The notes beneath the pieces were generated by a model. That model worked only from the letters and a program-made list of their open reading frames with translations, was not told the origin of the DNA and did not search any database. Positions 44,677 through 57,325 of a stretch of DNA of 64,000 nucleotides are shown here, in pieces. The translations under genes and the position numbers were made by a program. This DNA is from Coprinellus micaceus. Lineage: Eukaryota; Basidiomycota; Agaricomycetes; Agaricales; Psathyrellaceae. How positions within the stretch are numbered: position 1 is the first letter of the stretch; each line of letters begins with the position of its first letter. The stretch lies in the NCBI GenBank assembly GCA_951394405.1, contig OX596341.1:248001-312000 (forward strand). Reading direction: 5' to 3'.

Positions 44677-45227
44677 ATGGGCGCTGTCGCGTCTCTTCCT
44701 TCCTCCATCTCCTTCACCATGCCCTTCCACCTCCGCAACCTCTACCGAAGCCTCAGCGTCACAACTGCCGACCTCGACCTCGACCGCCGCGCCGTGGAGC
44801 CAGAGCTGCGAGCGTTCTTGGCGGATGACCCGATCGGGGCTCTATGCGTCCTCGACCAAGTTCTGGAGGAGTGGGACACGATGAGCGGGGAAAAGGCCTT
44901 CTGGGCGGTGGTATCCGTGCTGAGGGTTCCTGAGCTTATGGTAAGTTCGTCTTTTTTCGTTTCTCGTTCGCTCAGCGCACCTTTTCGACACAGGGCCCCG
45001 ACGCCGATACCAGGTACCCCAACCTGGCCATGTTCTTCGAGCACTACGTCGCCCGCGCCCTTACTGTCGTCAGCCTCCGTGCCCCTGAGGGCTCCTCCAT
45101 CCTCTCCAGCCTCCTCCACCACGTCCCACTCACCCCCACCGAGGTCGCTAGCCTCTCTGCGGGTTACCAGGCCTACTTCGAACGGCGTCGAGCCCTGCTC
45201 CGCGGGATGACTGGCGCCAATCAGTAA
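44677..45227 (+). CDS. Hypothetical protein, ~165 residues
   Basis: Exon 1 (44677-44940) and exon 2 (44994-45227) join in frame across a 53-nt intron (GTAAGT..CACAG) at ELM/GPDADT, giving about 165 residues; a second in-frame ATG at 44719 would give 151. The protein is mainly helical: FHLRNLYRSLSVTTADLD, LRAFLADDPIGALCVLDQVL, NLAMFFEHYVARALTVVSL, then VASLSAGYQAYFERRRALL. No known domain. Codon use and the canonical intron indicate a real gene. Confidence 0.65.
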
Positions 45228-46428
45228 AGAAATGTTCGTGTTCGAGCAGACGCCCAAGGTACGCCCCTCTTCGCTTTGCCGGCTCTCTTCGGGCTGATCG
45301 ATCTTCGCCTCCTGCGGCGCTTCTCCCTCGTCGCCAAGATCATTACCAGACCCACCACCACCACCATACCCCCACCGGGCCTGACATGTATAGTTTCGCA
45401 TCACGCAGTTGTTTCCCCGTTGACACCCTGACCTCCCTCAAACATTAAAACCTCGTCGGCGACGCGCCTTCTTCCCCAACTTTCTCCCACTATGACCCCA
45501 CGGCCCTATCAACCCGAATCTTCGGCGTCGTCTGATACCCCTTGCTCGCTGCCCTCAGGTCCCCGCTATCTCGAATTCAATGTACTACTACCCTTTGCAT
45601 GCACAGAGCTATCATATTTGTCAGTATCATTGTACTCTATCTTGGAATTGGAATGCCCTTGTTGGATTACAATCGCGATGTTTTGTAGCACACCTTTAAC
45701 CTCTAATATTAAACGCTTGAACAATAATGGGGTGGATGGAATACGGACTGCTCATCTGTATTTAATTATCGTACCTACGCTTGAGCGCTGAGCGCTGAGC
45801 TTTAGCTTGTACCATCGCCGTCGATATATAGACGCTCCCTTTCCCCATGCTCGCGCGCTCGCGGAGACATATTGTACACCAGATAGATGATTGATTAGAA
45901 TGGTTTCTTTTTGGAAATCTCGATTAGTAGGACTATGGTGGTGACTTAAGTACTTATATGTAGGGTCAAGGAGGCGCCCAGCTATAGTCATCGAATCTAA
46001 TCCAATCCCATCACGCGAAGTTCGACCATGCCCAAGCTGCGGTGCCTAGGCGCCAGTAGAGGTCCGCTGGACAAGGTATTTGTCAATGAAATGTGAGGTT
46101 TTGGAAACTCAGGACAAGACATCTCTCCTATGAAGGACAGGCAGATATCTTGTTCTCCGTGATTGGAGTCTAGGGCGTAACTAGATACATGGGCTGTATA
46201 CTTGTGTAGTAGTAGGTATGCTCAGATATCCCCGGCCAGGAGCTCCCAGTCGAATAACAGCCTTGAATGAGATGTGAAATGGGCAAAGGCATTAACTGGG
46301 GGACCGGAACCGAGGCGTACGTTGCTGAAAGCGACTATGTTGACCTCCGCGTATTGGTCCCTAACGACGCCGTTTAGAAGATTGTGGGATCGCGCCGTGG
46401 GCTGCTTTAGGAGGTGTTTTCCGGCTCT
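45228..46428. other. Intergenic, no gene recognised
   Basis: AT-rich toward 45600-45950. It would contain the terminators of the two convergent flanking genes. No repeat or RNA gene was seen. Confidence 0.45.
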
Positions 46429-49400
46429 TCACAGCCATCCCTCGCTGAGCTTTGCTGTGAAAGCTGTCAGCACTGACCAACAAGATGGGTTGCCATCGTA
46501 AACTGACCTTTCAAGCGCTGGGGGAAGGGTCAAGCATATTGGCTCCTCGTATTCCAGCAATTCCTTCTCGTATGGCTCCAGAGAACCGAACCACTTGTTG
46601 TCGTAAAAGTTTCTGGGGAGGCCTTTCAGAGCCCCGTTGTTGAGTCTCTCGGGTATTGTTCTCGCCTTGGCTCCTCGGAAATCGCGAGGGTCGTAGCGAG
46701 GGTCCGGGAAGTTTCCGGCAATAGCACGATCCCCGTCAACAAACCGGTCGCACAGGTCAATGGAATCGATCTTTCGCATCAGTTCTCGTATTGATTCTGC
46801 TCTCCAGCCGAGGGTGGTGACGAGATGGCGTGGCTTCTTCGTGACTTCACACAACTCTTCTTCGTCCATTTCATCGCCGCTGCAGCCTCGCCAGTTCAGC
46901 TGGTGCAAGAGGATCTCAGCGAGGATCATCATAATATCGTATATATCCTTGTAGCGTTCACAGATACAGAGTCGACGGAAATACCGCTGGACGAGGATTT
47001 AGTGAAAAGGCAGTTTGGAATGAAAGGGGGTTGAGCAAACACGTACATTAATTCGGCGCTGCCTCGTATTGGCCTCAATTTTGGTGTCATACCCGTCAGA
47101 GTTCACCTCACCTTCCAGGTATCTGCGAAACGACCTCTTCAGGTGCTTCATGTGCTCTTTGAAGTGATGAGTAACTTCTGCTTCGCTATATGTGGGATAT
47201 CTCAAGCAAAACTTGGGAGCGAAATCTTGGATGATGGTCTTGTTCCAGCGGGTTACGCAATCCTGCACTTGCTTGGCATAATGTGCTGTGGGGAATAAGC
47301 AGAGGGCGATGCCTCCTCTAATTACCGTCAACGGTCCTCGGACATCGCCTTGGACCGTTCCCCATTGCCATACGGTGTCCACATCGGCCGACTTCCTGTG
47401 AACTTGCTTGAGGTCCTCGCCAAGGGCAAGAGCAACCTCGCCTCGCATTAGCCTCTGTAACATTGTGAGCTCGGCGCCGAGTAGAAAGAGTTCAGTTCGT
47501 ACGTGGAAGCTCAGGGTCGCTTCATCGCGATGTTTTCGCCTATTTGTGGGAGCAACTTCTGGCTCCTCGACGTCTTCTCTAACTTCAGTGGCGGCCTGAG
47601 CGACCTCAGCATTTGTAGGATGACATGGTGGCTGGGTAACAGCGTCATGAATTTGGCGCAAGTAGGCAAGCATCGCACGGCCCTCAGGGATCTGACAGTC
47701 CAAACCGACGTCAGTAACAGCGTGGAATTAGGGGAATGGGGGGCTCACAGTCTGACCCAAGAGCATGTCGTTCTGTCAAGAAGTTCAGCTCAAGCGTACC
47801 TCGCAGCCAGGCAGATCCACGATAAACTCACGTCAAACTGGTAGGGAGGGTCACCGATTTCACGTGAAATTGGCTGCGCAGGCACCACTGAGTCTCGTTT
47901 GGCGTGGTTGGGTGCGAGGGCAGGCGCGAAGGGGAGCGCTGGAACGTGTGCCTCATCGTCCGAGTCAGACGGGTAAGTCACATCAGGCCCCGTGTTACGG
48001 AAGGGGGGCCTGGAGCATTGGGTAAAGGGTAATGCTGGTACAAGCTCCTCTTCCTCGGAGTCTGGGTCCGAAGGGAGGCCCCCATGATCAAGGGACGGTA
48101 CGAAAGGGAGTGCCGGAGCGGGTTCCTCTTCACCGGAGTCGGAAGGTGGTGCGGCAGCAGAGCGTGTCTTGCCTGCAGATATATCCTTCATTGGAGCCTT
48201 GAAAGGGAGTGCGGGGACGAGCTCTTCTTCATCTGAGTCCGAAGCTGGAGCACGGGTAAAACGCATCCTCCCAGGGATGTACCTCGGGGTGGAGTTAAAT
48301 GGGAGTGCTGTAACGAATTCATCCTCCAAGTCCGAGAGTGGAGTTTCGACGGTGGCGGCGGTCTAGAAATCAAAGAGTCGTGATTAAGAGAGGAGAGAAA
48401 CACGAGCTGGAAAAGTGCAGGCCTACCTCCCTGGGCTGTCCTCTTTTTCTCGGTGGTGATTTTCTCGTGAATCTTTCCCGCCGAGCCGACCCAGTGCCTG
48501 TTGATATGTTGTAAATTTCGCACCACTGGACGTAAGAATGAATGGCCAGCACCGTAAAGTTGAGACCGCCGAGGTTGATCCATAGTGTCTTCCAGGTCGC
48601 CTTCAAATCCTACAGAGGAATCAGCATTTCGCACACGAACGCTGGGTCTGTCAGACCTCTTTCGTCTACCACTGACGGATGATCGCTCGGGCACTCTTCG
48701 TCGCCTAGTGCCGGAAGAGCCTCTTGGTCGGACATGGGGTCATCGGGTTGAGCATTTGAAACACCGTAGCCTTCATGAGGCATCTCGGAGCCTGGCGCAC
48801 TGTGCGGCCTGCTGCATCCTCCCGATCGAGTTTCCTGGCTCCCCGCAGCGCTGGTGGCCGGAGAACCTGAAACTGATACATGCGATCCCAGAAAGCGAGC
48901 TGCAGGGGTCGCCTCTATTCCTCCATCAGAGGTCGAACCTGTCATCAGATCCCTCCCCGTCAACGCTGAACTACTAATCGGAAGAAGGGCAGGCCCACCC
49001 GGCCGATGAAGTGGCGGGTTTGGAGTGATAGGATGTTCCTCGAGCCGAGCTTCCGCCCCTCTCGCTCCCATCTCCACCGCAACGCCCCGAGTTGATGAAG
49101 GGGGCCAAGATGGTTGGACGCCCGGTTCTGCGTCCTGTGACTTGGGACCATCTGCGATAAGCCGAGAATGAAGTTAGTTTCTGCCCGAGAGCGGCTTCTC
49201 ACGATCGTTGCGCACTATTCGCTTTGACCACGGGCACGGTATGCGTGCCGCGATTCGGTGCAGCCATGTCCATGTTGATATTCAGGTGCCTTGCTCTTTG
49301 CTCGCTCCCACTGCTGAGGGCAACCTGCTCGGCAAAACCTAGCGAGGAAAATTGCGTACGCACACCAGTGTCAGCTAAACTCTCTGCAAAGACGCAAGTG

Positions 49401-50336
49401 CCAGTATTTAGTATGGCACCTGTATCAAGTAACGGCACATACCTTTGTGGTCGATGGATTGCATACTAGCGTCCGATTGATTCCCGTCCGAATGTGGTTG
49501 CGCGATACTACCGTCGATGGATGGTTCGCTGGTGGTCCTCCAATGGCCCGGCATAGGTGGAGCGCGTTGCGTTCGTGCGGTAGTCTTCGCGGCATTGAGA
49601 TAGGGAGCTGGATTGCACGGGTCGAAGCGTAAGCATGATACCACCGAGGCGCTACCGTCAACCTTTCGAAACCCACCTTCCGACGCGAAATGATTATTTT
49701 GGACCCTTGGCGCTTCCGTTGCACAACCGCCCTCACCAGACGGGCCTGCTCGGGAGGTTGGTCCAGTCTGTCGGTCGCCGCCTCCAGGGCGTCTCATCTG
49801 CTCAACCCCCTCCATGGCCCCTGGAATGGGAGTTTCGCTGAGCGTTGCCGACTGCAAAGGTGACGAGGAGCTAAAGGAGTGCATAACGCCATGAAATAGC
49901 TTCCCAACACCGAAACCCTTTGGAAGAGAAGTGGGTGGGGGCCCATTTCCCTCGCCCAGGAGTTTGGCGCGACGCTTCAAGGCTGAAAGCATAGGTTAGT
50001 GGAGGATCGGAGTGAGTGAGGAACGAAGAAGGACGGTTAGACTCGAGAAAAATGACATGAATGGGCACAGCGTACCATCAAGGGACGCCTCCAGGACACC
50101 TGGTCGGGGTGGAATAGCTGTGGGGGATGTCAGGGAAGACATTGGTCGAGCGTCCTTTATACCTGTATGCCCGACTCTCAGTTCACCCAGTTCAGCCAGG
50201 GTCAATCGAACATAGGCCTACCGGTGGAGCCTGCGGGACCTGTCCTGGCGTCCCCTTGCTCGAACTTGCGTCTCTTCGAAGGCGTATTGAGAGACATTCC
50301 CAGCGTGCGTGCGTCGTGAGCGTCCGGAGCTTCCAT
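46429..50336 (-). CDS. Large acidic 'ALPF'-repeat protein, function unknown
   Basis: A spliced minus-strand gene starting MEAPDAHDARTL (ATG 50336). In-frame junctions with canonical short introns link a basic NLS-like TPSKRRKFEQ segment, ALKRRAKLLGEG (from 49987), a long disordered region, SLADTGVRTQFSSLGFAEQV, more disordered sequence, a DLKATWKTLWINLGGLNF segment and KSPPRKRGQPRE (48604-48425). Next come about six degenerate repeats of an acidic Ser/Asp/Glu stretch ending VPALPF (48330-47850), and a helical C-terminal region (47675-46429) with TELFLLGAELTMLQRLMRGE, RNKTIIQ-like and ERYKDIYDIMMILAEILLHQ segments. The total is about 1000 residues. The open chain over ten or so exons argues it is functional. 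Nuclear location is inferred from the basic motifs. No family is recognised. Confidence 0.6.
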
Positions 50337-51605
50337 CCTTTTGTGGACACCATTGGGATCGACCCGGTTGCTAGCGCTGTTTGGTGTGTGGGCACTGAGA
50401 AAGTAGCTCAGAAGTCAGTTCCGACTGTTGACAACGAACGGCAGGGACTGCACAAGACCTCGGGTGAGAGAAGCGATCTGAGTCCATGCGTCCAACAGGG
50501 TCGGCGATTAGTACGGGTGGTGGTTATCTTTGAATGCAAGCCTTTCATCCCTTTGAAGCCTCGATGCATCACCGACGTGAATTGTGGAAACGTGCCTGTT
50601 CGGTGCTAATTGGGACAACTTGGGTTACGTACCATACCACGGAGCGCATCCAAAGTAGCTCGGTGTATGGAGGGAAAGCGCCTTGGAGGGGGGGGACGTT
50701 CCTTCCAGCAAAGTGGAAGTTCCTCCTCAAACCCGACAACGGGGATGTTGATCATGAGTACGTCAAAGCCTACCAAGGCGAACTCAGATAGAAGCATTCG
50801 TGTCGAACACTAGGGAACATACCGAATCATGCACACCCAGCTTTCGTATAGGGGATGGCGTCTGCCATCGAGATGAACGGGGCCTCTCAGGCTGGAGATG
50901 GACGGTGAGGGCGTGGGCATGAAAACAGATTCAAAGCGTCGAGGCGTTGTGCAGGGGGGAAGTCCGGGATAGGTCTGAGGCTAGTGATGGCGCCCGACGT
51001 GGTGGTAGTAGTGGAGAAAGGGAAGGTCGAGTATGTGCCAGTGTGGGTATGGTGATGTCCTGGCAAGTGATATGATGATGGGAGGAGTCGGGCGCCAAAT
51101 CAACCTTGCACGTGGGAAGCGGATCGGCGACTGTAAAGCAACCGGACTCGGAGCAATATTCCTGGGATGTAGTTGCCAGGGCATGGCCTCGAAAGGTACT
51201 CTCTGTTCAATGAAATTTGGCCTCGCTGCGACATGCCACGACCGTAGGAGTAATCCCCTGCGCCCCACGTCGGTTGATGAAACCTATCCCGGCATCCAAG
51301 CGTCCGCGTCCTACCAAGCTATGCATCGCGGTAGTTCCGCCATCCTCCAGACACGCAGAGCATAAACCCGAGTATCGTAGCTGTAGGTACCGCATTAATC
51401 TATTCAGATATCCGACGATCTACAGCATTTTATCAGACGACGCGCGGTAATACCCAGGACCTTGCGTAAACGGAAATGAAGGCAGAAGCGTCTCGGCCTC
51501 CGAATCGGGGCACACTAGTACTATTCCTGGCTATGCAGAGGAAATCATCAGCTGATCCTTGTCCTTCTGGCCGGTAGGGGACATATATGGTTAAGCCCTC
51601 CATTT
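50337..51605. other. Spacer with an unresolved coding-like minus segment
   Basis: On minus, MPTPSPSISSLRGPVHLDGR (about 50925) and VGFDVLMINIPVVGFEEELP with ATLDALRGM (50780-50640) look coding, but I could not join them in frame. They may be exons of a small gene or an upstream part of the ALPF gene. The remainder shows nothing. Confidence 0.3.
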
Positions 51606-52119
51606 CCATGGAAGCTATCGCCGAAGATATTGCCCGTATGCATTGGGAGCTTGGAAGGTAATGGAGATAGAACTCAAACTCCACAACCTCAGTGAAGTGC
51701 CTGAGGCTTATCGCGAACCCTAGACGTCAAAACATGAGATCTAGGCGTTCTGAGAGCGAATGGAAAGGCACACCTTCGACCTGGTTATCATAGAATGTCA
51801 CCGTCAGGTACTCAACTCCGCCTCCATGCTTCTTTGCGAACAGTTCCAGGGAAGCCATTTCGCTTCCACCAACGACCAGTGACAGTGCTTTGAGGCACAG
51901 GTACCTCCGGGGAAGCTCTGCAAGCCACTCGAAGAGGGCGTATCCGCGACGGCCAAGCGAAAGTTCCCTTAGGAAGGGAGACAATCTTCCGCGAGAGTCG
52001 GGGATGGTGTTGTCGAGATAATCGACATCAACTTCCACACTTTCGAGGTAACGGAGCGCAAGAAGCAGTCTCCGGGACATCAAGGCTCGGAGGAGTGCCA
52101 GGGAACCCGAGATGTTCAA
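51606..52119 (-). CDS. LRR/F-box-like protein, 3' exon (copy 3)
   Basis: An open frame of 130 codons (52119-51727): LALLRALMSRRLLLALRYLE, LSPFLRELSLGRRGYALFEW, then LCLKALSLVVGGSEMASLEL and the end shared with the fragments at 32574 and 41757. The spacing of Leu and the order resemble the leucine-rich C-termini of agaricomycete F-box proteins, but no F-box is seen. An upstream piece with RGCLDLLVFLGGAA (about 52195) may be the preceding exon. This is the longest of the three copies and could be the source gene. Confidence 0.45.
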
Positions 52120-52439
52120 GAGGGATTAACATGGCGTGAATTCGCTGGGGAGTTCGTGGGACTCACATGGTGGGTTCAATGGTCGCCGCCGCTCCCCCGA
52201 GGAACACGAGGAGGTCGAGGCATCCCCTAGTCCCCTCGACCAAGAGCAGGGTTCCGAGTTGAAACCTGGAATAGTGAGAATGGTCAGTCGGTGTTCGAAA
52301 GTAGTGCAGAACGGGAGGCATAGAAGGTGGGACGGGGGAATGCAAGGGTGTATGCTCACAACTACATGTCAGGGCGGGGTCTTGGGGGCGGTCGTGGCTC
52401 AAGACTTGGCTGATATACTACAGGGGCAGGAACGTTTCA

Positions 52440-53529
52440 GACAGGCAGCTCACCGTTTCAAAACGCTACCAAGCTTCGTGCAGACTAGCTATCAAGAGAC
52501 CGTGGCGGTCACGAAGCATGTCCAGATACGAGTCAGCTTTTTATGGCCTTCTGTACAGCCCAGAGGCGTATAGAAAACTTGACGTACACTCAAAGCAGAC
52601 GGTGACCCCGTTGTCCATACCGTCCGACACAGGCCGCCGGTCCATACTGTCCAACACAGGGCACCGATCCATTCCTGAGTGTCAAGAACATAATCAGCAT
52701 TTATACAGGGATCGTCACGGGTGTCGAGCGTGGAGAGAACCCACCAGACATAATCCTCGTCGCCCCATGGCATCGTTGAGTGGGCCCAGACACCGTTCCA
52801 AACCGCCATGAAGAGATACCCCCCCGAACAAGTCGTTGTCCCTGTTGTCCTCGTGGTCCATACCGTCCATTCATCATCGCCCATTGAGCTTTACTGCCCT
52901 TCTGGAACTAAATCAGTCCCTTGTGCCGAAAAATGTCTCGAGCGCAGACAGAACGGTCACATACCTCACTCCCAGGTGCCTCTTCGTCGCTGCATCGCCA
53001 ATTCGTCCATACCAGGGGTAGGTGACCATCAGAGTCTCAGAATGGTGAGGTCTAAAGCGTTTGTTGTATCTCTACAAGCACTTGGCCATGATTGTCGCGA
53101 AATAGAGGGAGAATCTGTGTATTTCGATGGGTCGATGTTGCGATATACAGACAGAGGTGTCTCAGGTGGGTCGAGAAGTCGATTGCCCCTAACCCCAATG
53201 CCGTGCAACTGGCACACTCGCGGCGGCATTCACGGGCGCTTCTTCCTTTCTCTCAACCAACATCACTACGCCGAACGCAAGTCCACAACCGTACGTGTTA
53301 GCGTTATAAATGTGCACCTCACAGAAGTGGCTCCTACTACCGATATTTTCTTGGCAACCACCACAATGCTGGGTGGGCAAGCCCCAATCCACAACCAATT
53401 CTGAACTCGATGTCGGGAGGTGCTGGTGCTTGATTGATGCAGTAATGGCTGAAGAGGGAGAGTACGTAGACTAAGAATACACCTCAAGGCTACCCGCTGA
53501 AACTTGAAGCACGAACAACTCCTTCAGCC
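52440..53529. other. Unassigned; GTCCATAC-rich repeat words
   Basis: Direct words such as GGTCCATACTGTCC, TTGTCCATACCGTCC and GGTCCATACCGTCC (52605-52870) resemble, in reverse complement, the GGACGGTATGGACAAC words in the dispersed repeat copies. It is probably an inverted decayed relative of that repeat. A 198-codon plus frame (52808-53404) has no domain. Confidence 0.4.
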
Positions 53530-53670
53530 TTGGCGTCAGAACTAGGTGTCTTCGCACCGGAAGTCCTCCATGGCGGTTCTCAAATCGACGCCTGGAGGCT
53601 CGGTGTAGTTATGGACGTAATGCCACTTGGTCGGCCGTATCCCACAACCCCTGCAAGTCGCTGGTTGAGT
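53530..53670 (+). pseudogene. Possible protein-kinase fragment
   Basis: The frame reads GVFAPEVLHGGSQIDAWRLG followed by VVMDVMPLGRPYP, like kinase subdomains VIII-IX (APE, then D-x-W-x-LG). Neither the catalytic loop nor the DFG motif is found upstream. A short relic at best. Confidence 0.3.
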
Positions 53671-54689
53671 CCAAGCCTTCGAATGAACAACCTGAGCTTA
53701 CCCCTTCCCTCCGCGTCCTCATATATTCCCTCCATCACATCCTCCGAGCGAGGTCGTTCCTGACTTCTTCGGTTATTTCCAACACTAGCGGACTCTGATA
53801 TTGCAGGAACGAGACTCTTACTAGGAGAGTTATGAACTGATCATAGTTGGATCATAGCTCACGTTTTGTGCATTGGCCGACCAGTAGGCGAGTCCTACCG
53901 ACGTACTCGATCCAGCTTGCTTTTGCGAGACCGGGTACCTCATCACCTCTCAAGGTTCCCATATTTGAGACCAAGCGGCGCTTGAGGGACGAGCCAGCCA
54001 TCTCCTGTAACGAGAAGAATCGAATATGGGGTGGCATCTCATCGTCTTCCGCATCACAGAGCTTTTCGTCGCCGGTTTGAACCGCTGCACACTCTTGTGC
54101 ATTGTTGGGTTTTGCCCAATGTTCCCAGCTAAAGCTAGTACTCCGAGTACCAGGCTATGGAGAGGCATGGTGAGGACGATAGAGCAGCGATAGGTAAAGC
54201 AGACATTTTCATATATCGCCCGGCAGGCTGTGTAAAGGAAGCTCGATGCCGGTATAACCCTCCATCTTGGGGATGCTTCCGAATCCTTCTCTGCCGTTTC
54301 ATTCCCTCGCGTCTGCTGAGGTCCTCGAGAACGCGTTGTTGGGATGGTTCATACAGATTCGATTCCCTCCTTCCCGTGACACCTATTCAGCCATTTCCTC
54401 TTTCATCGCCTCAAGACCCATTTCCATGCGTACAGCAGCCAACGTCGGTACAACACATTGAACTCAAGCGCGTACCTATGTAACCACCAGCGTCTCTCTC
54501 CTCAAGTGGGAGCTAGCTAACAGCCACCGTTGCGCAACTGATCAAGTCAACAAAGGGCCAAACGAAAGCGAGAGGCGAGCATCAAATGGATATATCTTCC
54601 CCTTCCCCGTCTCGAAGCTGGGTGGCTCGACCACAGAGGAGTGCGTACTGTGTAACCTGCCGGTGCGATAGTTTGAGTACTGACCCGCA
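53671..54689. other. No gene recognised
   Basis: Short frames on both strands without domains. The last 150 bp are the presumptive promoter of the coiled-coil gene. Confidence 0.4.
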
Positions 54690-56201
54690 ATGGCTCTTGT
54701 AGTGGCGCCTGTACCAGTGCTTGATCGAGGCCACAACCCATTCCTTGATCCAGCCACCGCCCTGTCCACGACGCCGACGGGCAGTCCTTATTTCAGCTTA
54801 GGCGCTGGTACACCAGGTGGGACACCTAACTCTCTGGGGGGATAAAGGTTCAGCTCACAGCGGTGGCACAGGCGATTTCGGCCAATACTCTCTCTCCCGT
54901 TCGGATGAGGATGAGGACCTAGTGTACATGCAACCAGAAACCACCGAGACGACCACATCGAATGATGGAAATGCCACTCCCCACCGTTCTCGTGGCGGAT
55001 ACACGGACTACATCTCTCCTGCCATAATCACCAATATCAGAGACAGTCTCGAGCGCATCGATGACCGCAACAACCACCAAGACGTAGCTTTATCCACTCT
55101 GGAAGCCTCCCTGCAAAGGACGAATCACCTGATTCAAGGTCGGTTAAAGGTCGACGGCAACGAGATTGAGAGACAGGTAGCCGCCGAAATGCAATCGTGC
55201 CCGTGATGGAGCTGACGAATGCACTACAGGAAGCTCTGTTAGGAGAAGTGGAGATGTTGAAGGAAACTTTCGAAGGGGGCTTAGGAGGTTGGTCTTCCGA
55301 ACGCGACCTTATCATGCTGCACCCAGATTTAATTAGAATGCAAGGTCTGAGGCAGCAAGTCGAAAGCTCGCGATTGGCTGCGCAGGCTGTCTGTGACGAA
55401 GCCAAAGCTCTGGAAGAGCACGTGGTGAGTTTATATCCCCTCTCGAGAGCTAGTCTCACTGGCACTTCAGTCATCCAGAATCATTGGCCAGAGGACGTGG
55501 CTCGAACAACGCCTTGGGAAATTTATGTCCCAATTTCGGCAAGGTTTGTTATGAAGCTCCCTGCTCTGCCGATTGTCATACTGAATCCGTGAACATAGAA
55601 TGTGGACAAATGGAGCGTTCTTTCCATCAGGTAACATCTCTGCCTTTCCCCAGCACGGTCAACCATTAATTCTATCCCGCGCCGGCCCTGCCAGCACTCC
55701 TACCAATTCACAGAAGCCTTCAAATCCGAGGTGAAAGCTACTCAAGGTAACTCTTTGCCACTGTGAGCGGTTATAGGCTTGCTGAACGGCTCCAAGAGGA
55801 CGGCATCGAAATCTTCAAAGACATTTTGGAAAGACACGCCTTCAACTCACTCCCTGTCTTGGAAGATTCGACCCCGACGGTGGTGAGCGTCGCGAGCGGT
55901 CAGGGCAGTCTTTGAGGCTGACGTTTCACAGCGAAATCTTCTAGATGAAATGGCCGACTCGTCCGAAGTCGCGGTTCCGAATGCTGCCAGGATAAAGGAA
56001 CAGTCTTGCGAGCCCAGCGTTCTTCCTGAGCCTTCTCAGCTGCCGTGGGACGAAACGTTACGGTTGTTTGACGTTGATTCCCCTAGATTCGACAGAAAGT
56101 GTAACTGGATCGACAAGTTAGAGAACCCTCATGCGACCGGATATGCAAATGAACGAGGCGAGCCTTCCTATCCTTCTAAATCTGGAAGGGTTTCCATCTG
56201 A
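54690..56201 (+). CDS. Coiled-coil hypothetical protein, multi-exon
   Basis: Start ATG 54690 (MALVVAPVPVLDRG). Coding pieces joined by short GT..AG introns include PTGSPYFSLGA, FGQYSLSRSDEDEDLVYMQP, ITNIRDSLERIDDRNNHQDV with STLEASLQRTNHLI, EALLGEVEMLKETFEGG, DLIRMQGLRQQVESSRLAAQ, RTWLEQRLGKFMSQFRQ, RLAERLQEDGIEIFKDILER, then RNLLDEMADSSEVAVPN and a C-terminal FDVDSPRFDRKCNWIDKLE to a stop at 56201. Introns lie at about 54812-54857, 55177-55228, 55425-55470, 55547-55600, then two or three more before 55930. The heptad-like middle predicts coiled coil; both ends are disordered. No family is recognised. The consistent splicing suggests an active gene. Confidence 0.55.
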
Positions 56202-57325
56202 CCTGGCCCAATGCCGTGAAAAGGAAAGGAAACTCCTAAGTCGTCGGAGGGCTCTATCGCGAGTGGCGATCGGTGGGGGGTTGAACCAGTCGACGGAGCG
56301 GATAGCGACTCAAACATGAAACGCACGGGTACGTCGGCGCCCTAAATAGGACAGGGAATGCTTCTGCTGATTATGGGTTTGACCGACTTGAACACAGGTG
56401 TCGCTGTAATGAAGCAGAAGGTAGTACTAAGCCATCGCAATGAAATCCTCATCGTGGTATGCCTTGCCATAGTACTTGCAGCCTGTCTCTCCATGGATAA
56501 GCGGCCTCTTGGGGGCGTTGCGACTCGGGACGTTCAGAGATGGGAACAAATTTTACAAGTTGAAGAACCAGTGTGGTAGTACGTATACGATAGAGTGTTT
56601 ATGCAGATGATTCCTTACGACAAAACTACGACGGTGCATCAGCAACAGACACTCGTCATGCATCAGAGAAGCTTCAAGATGAGGGATGGTGTTGTCGTCA
56701 ATCGCTTTTACTTGCCCTAGGAGAAAGATGCCCGGCCAACTTGGAGAATGAGATGGAATGGTGCGTTGTCTAAGCGCCTGAGAGTGTAGTACTGAATGCT
56801 TCGAGAAGCCGACTCTTCGACGGTTGTGCTGGATGGGCTCGCTGGCCCGTGAGCCCACAGTGGACAACTTGGACCACAAGACAGTTTTGGTGGCTCACAT
56901 TGCCAATATGGACGAAAAGGACACCCGCCCACCAGGGTTAACCCAGGTGCGACCCTCACAAGGAGCTGGGCGGTGTCCGTAGAACGAGCTAACTGGATGT
57001 TTTGCGTCTCCCAGTACATGTCGTCGGTCGATCGGGGTGGGGACAATAGCATTATTATTACGACCTTCGACGAGGCCGTACGTAGTGTCAAAACGTGCAC
57101 TCGCTGGCGCTGACTAGCCTCGCTTCCCGCAGTATGTTTCCCGGTACCGACCACAGCCTTTATCCTGCTGTTGATCTGTGCGTCAACCCCGTATCCGAGC
57201 CCGGTGTACGCGTGAGCCTCGATCCGGAATATGTTCCTCCATTTCTCGCTGGGCCAGTGTTCGAACTGCTTCGGGTGACGACAACAATGACCCGACCTGA
57301 CCAACGACAGACTCATAGGCGGAAG
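56202..57325. other. No gene recognised
   Basis: A 269-codon minus frame (57526-56717) crosses into the right arm but shows no domain, and its Arg/Ser-rich composition suggests chance. No repeats were seen outside the arm. Confidence 0.4.
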
